From the NCBI GenBank assembly GCA_964555565.1, contig CAZKTF010000059.1, forward strand, positions 1-16,208: a DNA stretch of 16,208 nucleotides, read 5' to 3'. The notes beneath the pieces are model-generated. The model saw only the letters and a program-made list of their open reading frames with translations. It ran no database searches and was not told the DNA's origin. Positions 7,461 through 13,692 of the stretch are shown here, in pieces. The position numbers and the translations under genes are program-made. The DNA comes from CAZKTF01 sp964555565 (lineage in GTDB: Bacteria > Planctomycetota > JAJSAM01 > JAKLKS01). Position 1 is the first letter of the stretch. The number at the start of each line of letters is the position of its first letter.

Positions 7461-9155
7461 ATGCCGGTCCACGTCCTCGGCTTCAACGCCACCCACGACG
7501 CGGCCGCGGTCCTCCTCCGCGACGGGGTCCCCGTCGCGGCCGTCGAGGAGGAACGCCTCTCCCGCGTGAAGCACCACTTCGGGATGCCGGAGCAGGCCGT
7601 GGAGCGCGTCCTGGGCGAGGCGGGGATCGGCATCGACGGCGTGGACCACGTCGCCTTCTACATGGACGCGCGGCTGTGGCTCGCCTTCTTCGGCGCGCAC
7701 TTCGCGCTGAACCTCCCCTTCTCCGCGGCCTACCTCGGGCGCGAGCCCGCACTGTGGAAGTCCTTCCTCGGGGTCGAGAGGCGCTTCCGCGCGCGCTTCG
7801 GCTACCGGGGCCCCTTCCACCACGTCGAGCACCACGCGGCCCACGCGGCGAGCGCCTTCTACCCCTCCGGGTTCGAGGAGGCGGCCGTGCTCACCGTGGA
7901 CGGGGCGGGGGAGCGCGTCACGACCCTCCTCGGCCGCATGGCCCCGGGACGGCTCGAGCGGCTCCGGCAGGAGGTCTACCCGAAGTCCCTCGGCAAGGTC
8001 TGGGAGGCGGTGACCGAGTGGCTGGGGTTCCGGCCGCAGTCGGGCGAGGGGAAGACCATGGGGCTCGCGCCCCACGGGCGCCCGGCGCTCCGGGACCGCT
8101 TCCGCGCCGTCCTCCGCCCCGAGGGGGAGGACTCCTTCCACCTGGACCTCTCCTGGTTCGACTGGCCACGGGGCCGCACGCCCTTCTACGGCCCCAGGTT
8201 CGTGGAGGAGTTCGGCCCCCCGCGCGCGCCGGAGGGCCCCATCGAGCCCCGGCACGAGGACGTGGCCTTCGCGCTCCAGGCCGCCACCGAGGAGGTGATG
8301 CTGCACCTGGCGCGGGCGCTCCGCCGCCGCACCGGGCTCCCGCGCCTCGTCATGGCCGGGGGGGTCGCGCTCAACGCCCCGGCCAACGCCCGGATCGTCG
8401 CGGAGGCCGGCTTCGACGAGGTCTTCCTCCAGCCCGCCGCGGGGGACAACGGTGCCTGCCTCGGCGCCGCCCTCGAGGTCCACCACCGCCTCGCGGGCGC
8501 GGCCGCCCCGCGCTGGAGGATGGAGGACGCCTTCCTCGGACCCGACCTCAGCGAGGAGGAGGCGGCGGCGGCGCTGCGCGGGGCCGGTCTCGAGGCCGGG
8601 CGCCCCGCGGACCTGGAGGCCGCGGCCGCGGACCTCCTCGCCGCGGACGCCGTGATCGGCTGGTGCCGGGGCCGCATGGAGTTCGGCCCGCGGGCCCTCG
8701 GCCACCGGAGCGTGCTGGCCAACCCGCGCACGGTCGCGACCCGCGAGCGCGTGAACCGCGTCGTGAAGAAGCGCGAGCCCTTCCGCCCGCTGGCCCCCTC
8801 CTGCCGCCTCGAGGACGCGGCCTCGCTCGTGGAGGGGGCCCGCCCCTCCCCCTACATGCTCCTCACGTTCCCCGTGCGGCCGGAGATGCGGGTGCGCGTC
8901 CCCGCCGTGGTCCACGCCGACGGGAGCGCGCGCCTCCAGACCGTGACCGCGCGCGAGGAGCCGTCCTTCCACCGCCTCCTCGGGGAGTTCGCGCGGCGGG
9001 CGGGCGTCCCCTGCCTCCTCAACACCTCCTTCAACCGCCGCGGGGAGCCGGTGGTGGCCTCCGCCGCGGACGCGGTCCGTTCCTTCCTCGACATGGACCT
9101 CGACGCGCTCGTCCTGGGCCCCTTCCTCGCCCGCCGCCGCTCCGGAAAACCGTAG
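7461..9155 (+). CDS. NodU/CmcH-family O-carbamoyltransferase
   Basis: 564 aa, full length. Family members transfer a carbamoyl group from carbamoyl phosphate, through a carbamoyl-adenylate, to a hydroxyl of a sugar, antibiotic or lipo-oligosaccharide (NodU, TobZ, CmcH). The N-terminal YgjD/Kae1-like domain has GFNATHDAAA (7-16), the metal-binding HVEHHAAHAASAF (121-133), VDGAG (146-150), MAGGVALN (298-305) and GDNGACLGAAL (328-338). The C-terminal carbamoyltransferase domain has WCRGRMEFGPRALGHRS (401-417), HADGSARLQTV (485-495) and LLNTSFN (519-525). All key residues appear intact. The acceptor is unknown, because no glycosyltransferase or biosynthetic cluster adjoins it. The start is ATG 7461, right after a -10-like box and 61 bp after the upstream stop. 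Confidence 0.93.
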   Translation: MPVHVLGFNATHDAAAVLLRDGVPVAAVEEERLSRVKHHFGMPEQAVERVLGEAGIGIDGVDHVAFYMDARLWLAFFGAHFALNLPFSAAYLGREPALWKSFLGVERRFRARFGYRGPFHHVEHHAAHAASAFYPSGFEEAAVLTVDGAGERVTTLLGRMAPGRLERLRQEVYPKSLGKVWEAVTEWLGFRPQSGEGKTMGLAPHGRPALRDRFRAVLRPEGEDSFHLDLSWFDWPRGRTPFYGPRFVEEFGPPRAPEGPIEPRHEDVAFALQAATEEVMLHLARALRRRTGLPRLVMAGGVALNAPANARIVAEAGFDEVFLQPAAGDNGACLGAALEVHHRLAGAAAPRWRMEDAFLGPDLSEEEAAAALRGAGLEAGRPADLEAAAADLLAADAVIGWCRGRMEFGPRALGHRSVLANPRTVATRERVNRVVKKREPFRPLAPSCRLEDAASLVEGARPSPYMLLTFPVRPEMRVRVPAVVHADGSARLQTVTAREEPSFHRLLGEFARRAGVPCLLNTSFNRRGEPVVASAADAVRSFLDMDLDALVLGPFLARRRSGKP

Positions 9156-9177
9156 CCCGGGGCCCTCCCGCCCGCCT

Positions 9178-9183
9178 TAGGAT
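9178..9183 (+). promoter_or_regulatory. -10-like TAGGAT upstream of the acyl-CoA dehydrogenase gene
   Basis: TAGGAT lies in the 76-bp gap between the carbamoyltransferase and acyl-CoA dehydrogenase genes, 48 nt before the ATG. The same hexamer occurs at 11703-11708 before another first gene. No -35 is visible, so the call rests on recurrence only. Confidence 0.25.
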
Positions 9184-9231
9184 CCGGCCTCCGCGCGCCC
9201 TCGGCACGGCGCGGCGCACCGGGAGACCCCC

Positions 9232-10446
9232 ATGGCCTGCGATGCGCTCTTCACCAAGGAGAACCTCTACTGGCGGGACCTCGCGCGGCGCCTCGCCGAC
9301 GAGGTCGTGCGCCCGGTCGCCTGGAAGTACGACCGCCTCCAGCAGTACCCCTGGGAGGTGACCCGCCGGCTCGCGGCCGAGGGGCTGCTCAAGGTCTGGA
9401 TCCCCGAGGAGTACGGCGGGGCCGGGGGGCAGCGGCTCCTGAACCTCTGCCTCGTCGTGGAGGAGATCTCGCGCGCCTGCGGCGGCATCGGCGTCGGCTA
9501 CGCGCTCAACGCCCTCGGGTCCTTCCCGATCCTCATCGCGGGGACCGAGGAGCAGAAGCAGCGCTGGCTGCCCCCCATCGCCCGGGGCGAGAAGCTCATC
9601 GCCTTCGGGCTCTCCGAGAAGCAGGCCGGGTCCGACGCGCAGAGCGTGGCCACCCGCGCCGAGCTCCGCGACGGCCAGTACGTCATCAACGGGCTCAAGA
9701 AGTGGAACACCGGGGGGGGCGTGGCCGACGTCACGACGATCCTCGCCGTCACCGACCCGGAGTCGAAGTCCCGCCGCTTCAGCGCCTTCCTCGTCGAGAA
9801 GACGACGCCCGGCGTGCGCATCGTGAAGCTCGAGGACAAGATGGGGATCCGCGCGATCCCCGTGGCCGAGCTGGAGCTGAAGGACGTCCGCGTCCCCGAG
9901 GAGAACCTCCTCGGCGGGAAGCCCGGCATGGGGCTGCACAACGTCCTCCGCACGCTCGACTACGCGCGGCCCGGCGTCGCGGCCCAGGCCGTGGGCCTGG
10001 CCCAGGGCGCGCTCGACTTCGCCGTCCTCTACGCCACCACGCGGAGGCAGTTCGGGGAGCCGATCTCGTCCTTCCAGATGATCCAGCAGATCCTCGCGGA
10101 CTCCGCCTCGAAGATCGAGGCGGCCCGGGCGCTCGTCCACACCGCGGCCAGGACCATCGACGCGAACGCCGACCCCTCCGACGTGAACAAGATCTCCTCC
10201 ATGTGCAAGCTGTTCGCCACGGACGTGGCCATGCAGGTCACCACCGACTGCGTGCAGGTCCTCGGCGGCTACGGCTACATGAGGGACTACCCGGTCGAGA
10301 AGTTCATGCGCGACGCCAAGATCACGCAGATCTACGAGGGGACGAACCAGGTCCAGCGGCTCGTCATCGCGCGCAACCTGGTCAAGGGCGCGGCCTCGCT
10401 CGAGCACCTGGCCAAGTACATGCCCATCCCCGAGGAGCTGCGTTAG
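9232..10446 (+). CDS. Acyl-CoA dehydrogenase
   Basis: 404 aa, the usual family length. It is an FAD enzyme that introduces the alpha-beta double bond into an acyl-CoA and passes electrons to ETF. The N-terminal helical domain includes WIPEEYGGAGG (56-66). The middle beta domain has AFGLSEKQAGSD (124-135) and the WNT flavin/substrate loop (158-160). The C-terminal helical domain has RRQFGEPISSFQMIQQ (271-286), QVLGGYGYMRDYPVEKFMRDAK (342-363) and IYEGTNQVQR (367-376). Glu369 is in the position of the catalytic base in short/medium-chain enzymes. Chain-length preference cannot be read from this. No ETF or other beta-oxidation gene is adjacent. GGGAG at 9221-9225 serves as Shine-Dalgarno. It ends at a convergent junction full of hairpins. 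Confidence 0.96.
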   Translation: MACDALFTKENLYWRDLARRLADEVVRPVAWKYDRLQQYPWEVTRRLAAEGLLKVWIPEEYGGAGGQRLLNLCLVVEEISRACGGIGVGYALNALGSFPILIAGTEEQKQRWLPPIARGEKLIAFGLSEKQAGSDAQSVATRAELRDGQYVINGLKKWNTGGGVADVTTILAVTDPESKSRRFSAFLVEKTTPGVRIVKLEDKMGIRAIPVAELELKDVRVPEENLLGGKPGMGLHNVLRTLDYARPGVAAQAVGLAQGALDFAVLYATTRRQFGEPISSFQMIQQILADSASKIEAARALVHTAARTIDANADPSDVNKISSMCKLFATDVAMQVTTDCVQVLGGYGYMRDYPVEKFMRDAKITQIYEGTNQVQRLVIARNLVKGAASLEHLAKYMPIPEELR

Positions 10447-10530
10447 CCCCTGCCCATACCCATACCCCTACCCTTACCCGCCGTTCGTCCCCCGAGGCGG
10501 GTAGGGGCAGGGGTGAGGGCAGGGGTAGGG
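10447..10530. terminator. Repeat-built hairpin at convergent junction 2
   Basis: This lies just after the acyl-CoA dehydrogenase stop, facing the minus-strand monoheme gene. The left arm CCCCTACCCTTACCCGCC (10465-10482) and right arm GGCGGGTAGGGGCAGGGG (10496-10513) are inverse complements with two mismatches, around a 13-nt loop. Imperfect pairing continues on both sides in CCCATA- and GGGGCA-type steps. ACCCTTACCCGCCGTTC (10470-10486) is identical to 5469-5485. It probably acts as a two-way terminator. It lacks a T-run, so it may instead be a REP-like element. Confidence 0.6.
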
Positions 10531-10557
10531 AGACGGGCACGGATCGGACGGCGCCCG

Positions 10558-11352
10558 CTACCCGGTGCGGCGCGCCCCGGGGCCCCACATCTCCCACAGC
10601 GGCCCGAGGATCAGGACGGCGAGGGCGAGGCCGAGCAGCGCCCCGCCGCCCACGATCGTCCACGCGAAGAAGGGGTGCAGCTTCGCGAGCCACCAGGAGC
10701 CGATGTCCACGAACATGGCCACGAAGGGGGCGGAGACGACGACCGCCTTCGTCCGCCGCGAGGTCCCCGTGAGGCAGAAGACCGCCCCGAGGAGCGCGTA
10801 GAGGACGCCCATCCCGAAGAGGTGGGCGTGCGTGGACCGCGCGAGGGCCTGGATCGAGATCCCGTGGTCGGGCTCGCAGAAGGGGCGCAACCGCTCCCAA
10901 GTCGCCCCCGCCTCGGCGGACTCGGCGAAGGGGCGGTCCTCCTTCTCGCGCCCGGGCGCGTGGCAGCGGACGCAGCGGGCGCCGAGCACCAGCCGGGCGG
11001 GCTCGAAGTCCGACCTCCTCGCGCCCCCGCGCGCCCAGGCCAGCAGCCGGGCGCGCTCGCTCGGGATCGGGACGTGCTTCTCCATGGAGCCGCCATCCAC
11101 CTTGGAGGAGAGCAGCGAGTGTCCGGGCCTCCCGTGGAACGCGACCCGGATGTCCTCCATGGTGAGACCGGGCTTCCCGTCGGCGTCGGCGTGGGTCGCG
11201 AAGAGGGTGACCTGGGCCGCCACGTATCCTGCACCGGTGGCCAGCAGCAGGAAGGTCGCGATGAGACGCCAGGCGAGCGGGAGGTCGCGCAGGCGCGGCG
11301 ACGGGAGGAGCCCGGGGCCCCCCTCGCGGTCGGGGCCGGGGGTGCCGCTCAC
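10558..11352 (-). CDS. Four-TM membrane protein with a single c-type heme (unrecognised family)
   Basis: 264 aa from a GTG start. There is one TM near the N-terminus (about 28-50), an extracytoplasmic domain (about 51-172) with a single CVRCH heme motif (127-131), then three TMs (about 175-196, 201-222, 227-254). THAHLFGMG (174-182) puts two His at the start of TM2. They could ligate heme or bind quinone, but that is a guess. The protein is likely a membrane-bound redox protein. Its function is not known to me. The upstream small gene ends in TGA overlapping this GTG (GTGA, 11349-11352), which indicates translational coupling and decides the start. The frame continues open to 11679, but that part has no membrane or heme features. 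Confidence 0.78.
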   Translation of the reverse strand: MSGTPGPDREGGPGLLPSPRLRDLPLAWRLIATFLLLATGAGYVAAQVTLFATHADADGKPGLTMEDIRVAFHGRPGHSLLSSKVDGGSMEKHVPIPSERARLLAWARGGARRSDFEPARLVLGARCVRCHAPGREKEDRPFAESAEAGATWERLRPFCEPDHGISIQALARSTHAHLFGMGVLYALLGAVFCLTGTSRRTKAVVVSAPFVAMFVDIGSWWLAKLHPFFAWTIVGGGALLGLALAVLILGPLWEMWGPGARRTG

Positions 11353-11537
11353 CGGGGCCCCGCGTCCTCCGGGCCCGGCGCGGGGGCCGGGGTCCTCTTC
11401 TGGTCGCGGAGCGAGCCGGTCGTGAGCGTGGTGCTGCAGGCCGCGCAGCGCAGCAGGTACACGCGGTAGGGAGGGAACGGGAAGCGCTGGATCCCGAGCC
11501 TCACGAGCCGGGCGTGGGGGCAGTCGGAGGGACTCAC
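11349..11537 (-). CDS. Small zinc-ribbon-like protein coupled to the monoheme protein
   Basis: 62 aa from GTG 11537, which has GGAG 5 nt upstream. TTG 11570 would add 11 residues. Cys6 and His8 (CPH) and Cys31/Cys34 (CAAC) are spaced like a small zinc-binding ribbon. The middle (RFPFPPYRVYLL) is aromatic and hydrophobic, and the tail is Pro/Ala-rich. There is no signal peptide, so it is probably cytoplasmic. Its stop overlaps the start of the monoheme gene by 4 nt. A role in making or controlling that protein is inference. The family is not recognised. Confidence 0.6.
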   Translation of the reverse strand: MSPSDCPHARLVRLGIQRFPFPPYRVYLLRCAACSTTLTTGSLRDQKRTPAPAPGPEDAGPR

Positions 11538-11609
11538 CTGGTCTCCGGCGGAGTGCCTGACGTCGCTCAAGCGGCGCGCACCTGACCGGGCCTCCCGGGG
11601 CCACGACCC

Positions 11610-11642
11610 GCCCCGGAGGGCGGGTGCGGCCGGCTCCGGGGC
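11610..11642. repeat. GC-rich stem-loop in the divergent interval
   Basis: GCCCCGGAG (11610-11618) and CTCCGGGGC (11634-11642) are perfect inverse complements around a 15-nt GC-rich loop. The site is upstream of both the minus-strand zinc-ribbon gene and the plus-strand lipoprotein gene. Role unknown. Confidence 0.4.
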
Positions 11643-11670
11643 AAAGCCTACGCCCGCGGTCCCCCGCCGC

Positions 11671-11683
11671 GGGAATCATTCCC
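11671..11683. promoter_or_regulatory. GGGAAT-C-ATTCCC operator-like palindrome
   Basis: A perfect 6-1-6 inverted repeat ending 19 bp before the -10-like TAGGAT at 11703-11708, thus at the -35 position. It is AT-richer than its surroundings. This is a candidate repressor or activator site for the lipoprotein gene. Confidence 0.4.
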
Positions 11684-11702
11684 CGGGCCCCGGCCGTCCC
11701 CC

Positions 11703-11708
11703 TAGGAT
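11703..11708 (+). promoter_or_regulatory. -10-like TAGGAT upstream of the lipoprotein gene
   Basis: The hexamer is identical to the one at 9178-9183 and matches TAnnnT. It lies 66 nt before ATG 11775, just downstream of the GGGAATCATTCCC palindrome. No standard -35 box is seen. Confidence 0.25.
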
Positions 11709-11774
11709 GCGCGGCTCAGCCCCTTCGCAGCCCGCCGGGCCGAAGGGGGGGGTCCGCGCCGGAGGCCCGAACGC

Positions 11775-12224
11775 ATGGTCGCGCGCCGTGCCGTCCTCGC
11801 CGCGCCGCTGCTGGCCCTCGCCGCGCTCGCGGGGTGCATGCTCGGCGGCGCGCCGTCCCCCTCGCGTGAGCTCTCCCTGGCGCAGGCGGACGACGTCCCG
11901 GTCCCCGCGGGGCTGGCGCTCGAGACGGCCAGCGGGCGGTCCTTCTCCTACGCCGAGGGGGGCGAGGGGGACGACGCCATCCTCCTCGCGCACCTGGAGT
12001 ACCTCGGCCTTCCCTCCCCGGAGGACGTGCTCGCGTTCTACGAGCGCGAGATGCCCCGCCCGCCGCACCGGTGGAAGGCGGGGGCGCGCGAGTCCCGGAG
12101 CGCGGAGGAGACCTCGATCCTGTTCACGAAGGGGAGGGAACGCTGCCGCGTCGCGGTGCGGCGGACCCTGTCCGGGTCCCACCTCGTCGTCGAACGCAAC
12201 ACCGGGGACGCCCTCGGTCCCTGA
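11775..12224 (+). CDS. Small lipoprotein of unknown function
   Basis: 149 aa. The N-terminus MVARRAVLAAPLLALAALAGC is a lipoprotein signal peptide with lipobox LAGC and Cys21 as the lipidated residue, so the protein should be membrane-attached outside the cytoplasm. The mature part contains VPVPAGLALE, then HLEYLGLPSPEDVLAFYEREMPR and a following Trp, then SILFTKGRERCRVAVRR. The fY..eMP...W pattern resembles small lipoproteins of unknown function seen in several GC-rich phyla, but I cannot name the family. GGAGG (11761-11765) lies 9 nt before the ATG. The next gene starts 19 bp after its stop, so the two are probably cotranscribed. Confidence 0.75.
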   Translation: MVARRAVLAAPLLALAALAGCMLGGAPSPSRELSLAQADDVPVPAGLALETASGRSFSYAEGGEGDDAILLAHLEYLGLPSPEDVLAFYEREMPRPPHRWKAGARESRSAEETSILFTKGRERCRVAVRRTLSGSHLVVERNTGDALGP

Positions 12225-12243
12225 TCCCGGCGGAAGGCGGTCC

Positions 12244-13398
12244 ATGGCCCGAATCCCCCCCCTGAGCATCCCCGACGTCGCGGAGGTCCGCGAGGGCCTC
12301 GCGGCATGGCTCGAGCGCCGCCGCCGCCCCGTCCTCGGCGTCCTGGCCGCGTCGGTGGCGGCCGCACTCGGCCTCCTCATCTGGACCACGGTCCGGCAGG
12401 AGCGCATGGACGAGATCTACCGCGACTACAACGCCATCGTGGACACCGGGATCAACCGCGATCGCCGGCTCTTCGAGACCGACTTCTCGCCGAGGGTCGC
12501 CGAGGCGAAGTCGCAGGTGAAGGACCTCGAGGCCCTGCGCGAGAGGGCGCGGGGGACCGAACTCGAGCCGATCATCCTCTTCCAGATCGGGCTCAGGTCT
12601 CAGATCGCCGGCGAGGACGACCGGGCCGTCGCCGCGATCGAGGAGCTCGAGCGGGACTTCCGCGACGCCCCGATCCTCAGGGTCCCCTCCTTCCTCTCGG
12701 AACGCGAGTACCTCGCCGCGAGCGTGGCGGCGAAGGGGCGCAAGCGGAGGGAGTTCGCCTCGAAGAGCGCCTACGCCCCGCCGAAGCCGGACCTGGCGCG
12801 CTACGCCCTCGTCGAGACCGCGCTGGGCGACATGAAGATCGTCTTCTACCCCGGCCTCGCGCCGAAGCACGTGGAGGAGTTCGTCGCGCGGGCCAAGGCC
12901 GGGGCCTTCAACGGGACGCGGGCCTACGGCCTGCACCCCGGCGAGTGGATCGAGATCGGCGGGGGCGATCGGACGCGGAACGAGGACCCCGCCGACGACG
13001 GGGAGGACGACCCCGCCGAGTCGATGGCCCCGGAGGACGGCGCGATGCTCGGGGTGCGCCACGCGCGGCGGACCGTGACCGCCGTCCCGCTCCTCTCCGG
13101 CGAGCAGGCCTCGCGGTTCGCCGTGATCCTGGCGGAGAAGAAGCCGGAGTTCGACGCCCTCCGCACCCCCTTCGGCGAGCTCCTCGACGACGCGAGCGTC
13201 CAGACCGCCGAGGCGCTCGGCTCCGCCATGACCTACGGGCGCGACGCGACCTACCAGGGGCGCCCCGAGGCCTCGAGCTACCTGCACACCCCCGTCAAGG
13301 GCGCCCCGGTCCTCGTCCGCCGCGTGTCCATCTGGAAGGAGGGCGCCCTCGAGGACGGCCACTCCTGGGACACCAGCAAGGTCGGAGAGAAGCAGTAG
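12244..13398 (+). CDS. Membrane-anchored, degenerate cyclophilin-type peptidyl-prolyl isomerase
   Basis: 384 aa. A short cytoplasmic N-terminus is followed by one TM (about 30-48) and a helical segment (about 52-170) that may hold TPR-like helices (LFQIGLRSQIAGEDDRAVAAIEEL, 112-135). The C-terminal half is a cyclophilin-like domain (about 187-365). ALVETALGDMKIVFYPGLAP (188-207) matches the cyclophilin v.teT..Gdi.i.l....AP, KHVEEFVARAKAGAFNGTRAY matches the tv.nFv.la..G.Y dgt.f segment, and RFAVILAEKKPEFDALRTPFGEL (291-313) matches the sqFfi.....p.LD...tvFG segment. The catalytic FHRv motif is replaced by AYGLHPGEWIEIGGGD, so isomerase activity is doubtful. An extracytoplasmic folding or scaffold role is inferred. 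GGAAGG (12232-12237) lies 6 nt before the ATG. Confidence 0.75.
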   Translation: MARIPPLSIPDVAEVREGLAAWLERRRRPVLGVLAASVAAALGLLIWTTVRQERMDEIYRDYNAIVDTGINRDRRLFETDFSPRVAEAKSQVKDLEALRERARGTELEPIILFQIGLRSQIAGEDDRAVAAIEELERDFRDAPILRVPSFLSEREYLAASVAAKGRKRREFASKSAYAPPKPDLARYALVETALGDMKIVFYPGLAPKHVEEFVARAKAGAFNGTRAYGLHPGEWIEIGGGDRTRNEDPADDGEDDPAESMAPEDGAMLGVRHARRTVTAVPLLSGEQASRFAVILAEKKPEFDALRTPFGELLDDASVQTAEALGSAMTYGRDATYQGRPEASSYLHTPVKGAPVLVRRVSIWKEGALEDGHSWDTSKVGEKQ

Positions 13399-13420
13399 GG
13401 GCGGGCTTTTCCCCGGGCTC

Positions 13421-13439
13421 GGGCCGCCGCAGGCGGCCC
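13421..13439 (+). terminator. Hairpin after the cyclophilin-like gene
   Basis: GGGCCGCC-GCA-GGCGGCCC is a perfect 8-bp stem with a 3-nt loop, starting 22 nt after the stop codon. There is no T-run after it (TCGAAACC), so Rho-independent termination is uncertain. Confidence 0.45.
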
Positions 13440-13473
13440 TCGAAACCCCCGGGGGCCCCCGCCCGCCTTTGTC

Positions 13474-13505
13474 GTAGGGGCGAACCCCGCCGCCCCCAGG
13501 GCGGC
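13474..13505. repeat. GTAGGGGCGAACCCC element with second hairpin
   Basis: GTAGGGGCGAACCCC (13474-13488) can fold as GGGG-CGAA-CCCC, followed at once by GCCGCCC-CCA-GGGCGGC (13489-13505), a perfect 7-bp stem. GTAGGGGCGAACC-type starts are typical of dispersed REP-like elements in a range of bacterial genomes. Assignment to such a family is inference. Confidence 0.45.
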
Positions 13506-13580
13506 ATGGCGGTGTGCTAACAAAACACTAACTCACCCTCCCCTACAACGGCAACGGCGGGCGGGGGTCCGCCGCAACAA

Positions 13581-13692
13581 CGGCGGGCCGGGCAAGCCCG
13601 GCGACTACCGCCCGAAGACACACGGCGGGCCGGGCAAGCCCGGCGACTACCGCCCGAAGACACACGGCGGGCCGGGCAAGCCCGGCCCCTAC
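13581..13692. repeat. Three tandem 42-bp palindromic repeat units
   Basis: Units start at 13581, 13623 and 13665, an exact 42-bp period. Units 1 and 2 are identical. Unit 3 matches for its first 22 bases, then diverges and ends in CCCCTAC, one base into the parB stop codon. Each unit contains GCCGGGC-AA-GCCCGGC, and on the minus strand units 1 and 2 add an outer GGCGG/CCGCC pair with a bulge, giving a long hairpin. The array lies between convergent genes and has no start codon or ribosome site of its own. It is probably REP/BIME-like and may also stop parB transcription. Confidence 0.8.

Noticed and set aside
5525..7633. 702-codon minus-strand frame as a longer bifunctional proline-utilisation protein
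   Set aside because: The part upstream of ATG 6427 has no P5C dehydrogenase or DNA-binding motifs and overlaps a plus-strand gene.
7206..8972. 588-codon minus-strand frame opposite the carbamoyltransferase
   Set aside because: Its composition is repetitive Gly/Ala/Arg/Glu/Val with no domain. It overlaps a gene with clear family motifs throughout.
9031..10407. 458-codon minus-strand frame opposite the acyl-CoA dehydrogenase
   Set aside because: It mirrors a well-conserved gene and shows no recognisable domain or ribosome site.
11641..11648. GCAAAGCC, as in the second conserved segment of the c-di-GMP-I (GEMM) riboswitch
   Set aside because: The partner GGCAAACC segment and the GNRA-capped helix between them are missing, so a single octamer is not enough.
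11353..11679. Upstream extension of the monoheme protein to 373 aa
   Set aside because: The added part is Arg/Pro-rich with no signal. The GTGA overlap and the first TM fix the start at 11352.
13581..13692. CRISPR array
   Set aside because: The units are directly adjacent with no unique spacers, and no cas gene is near.
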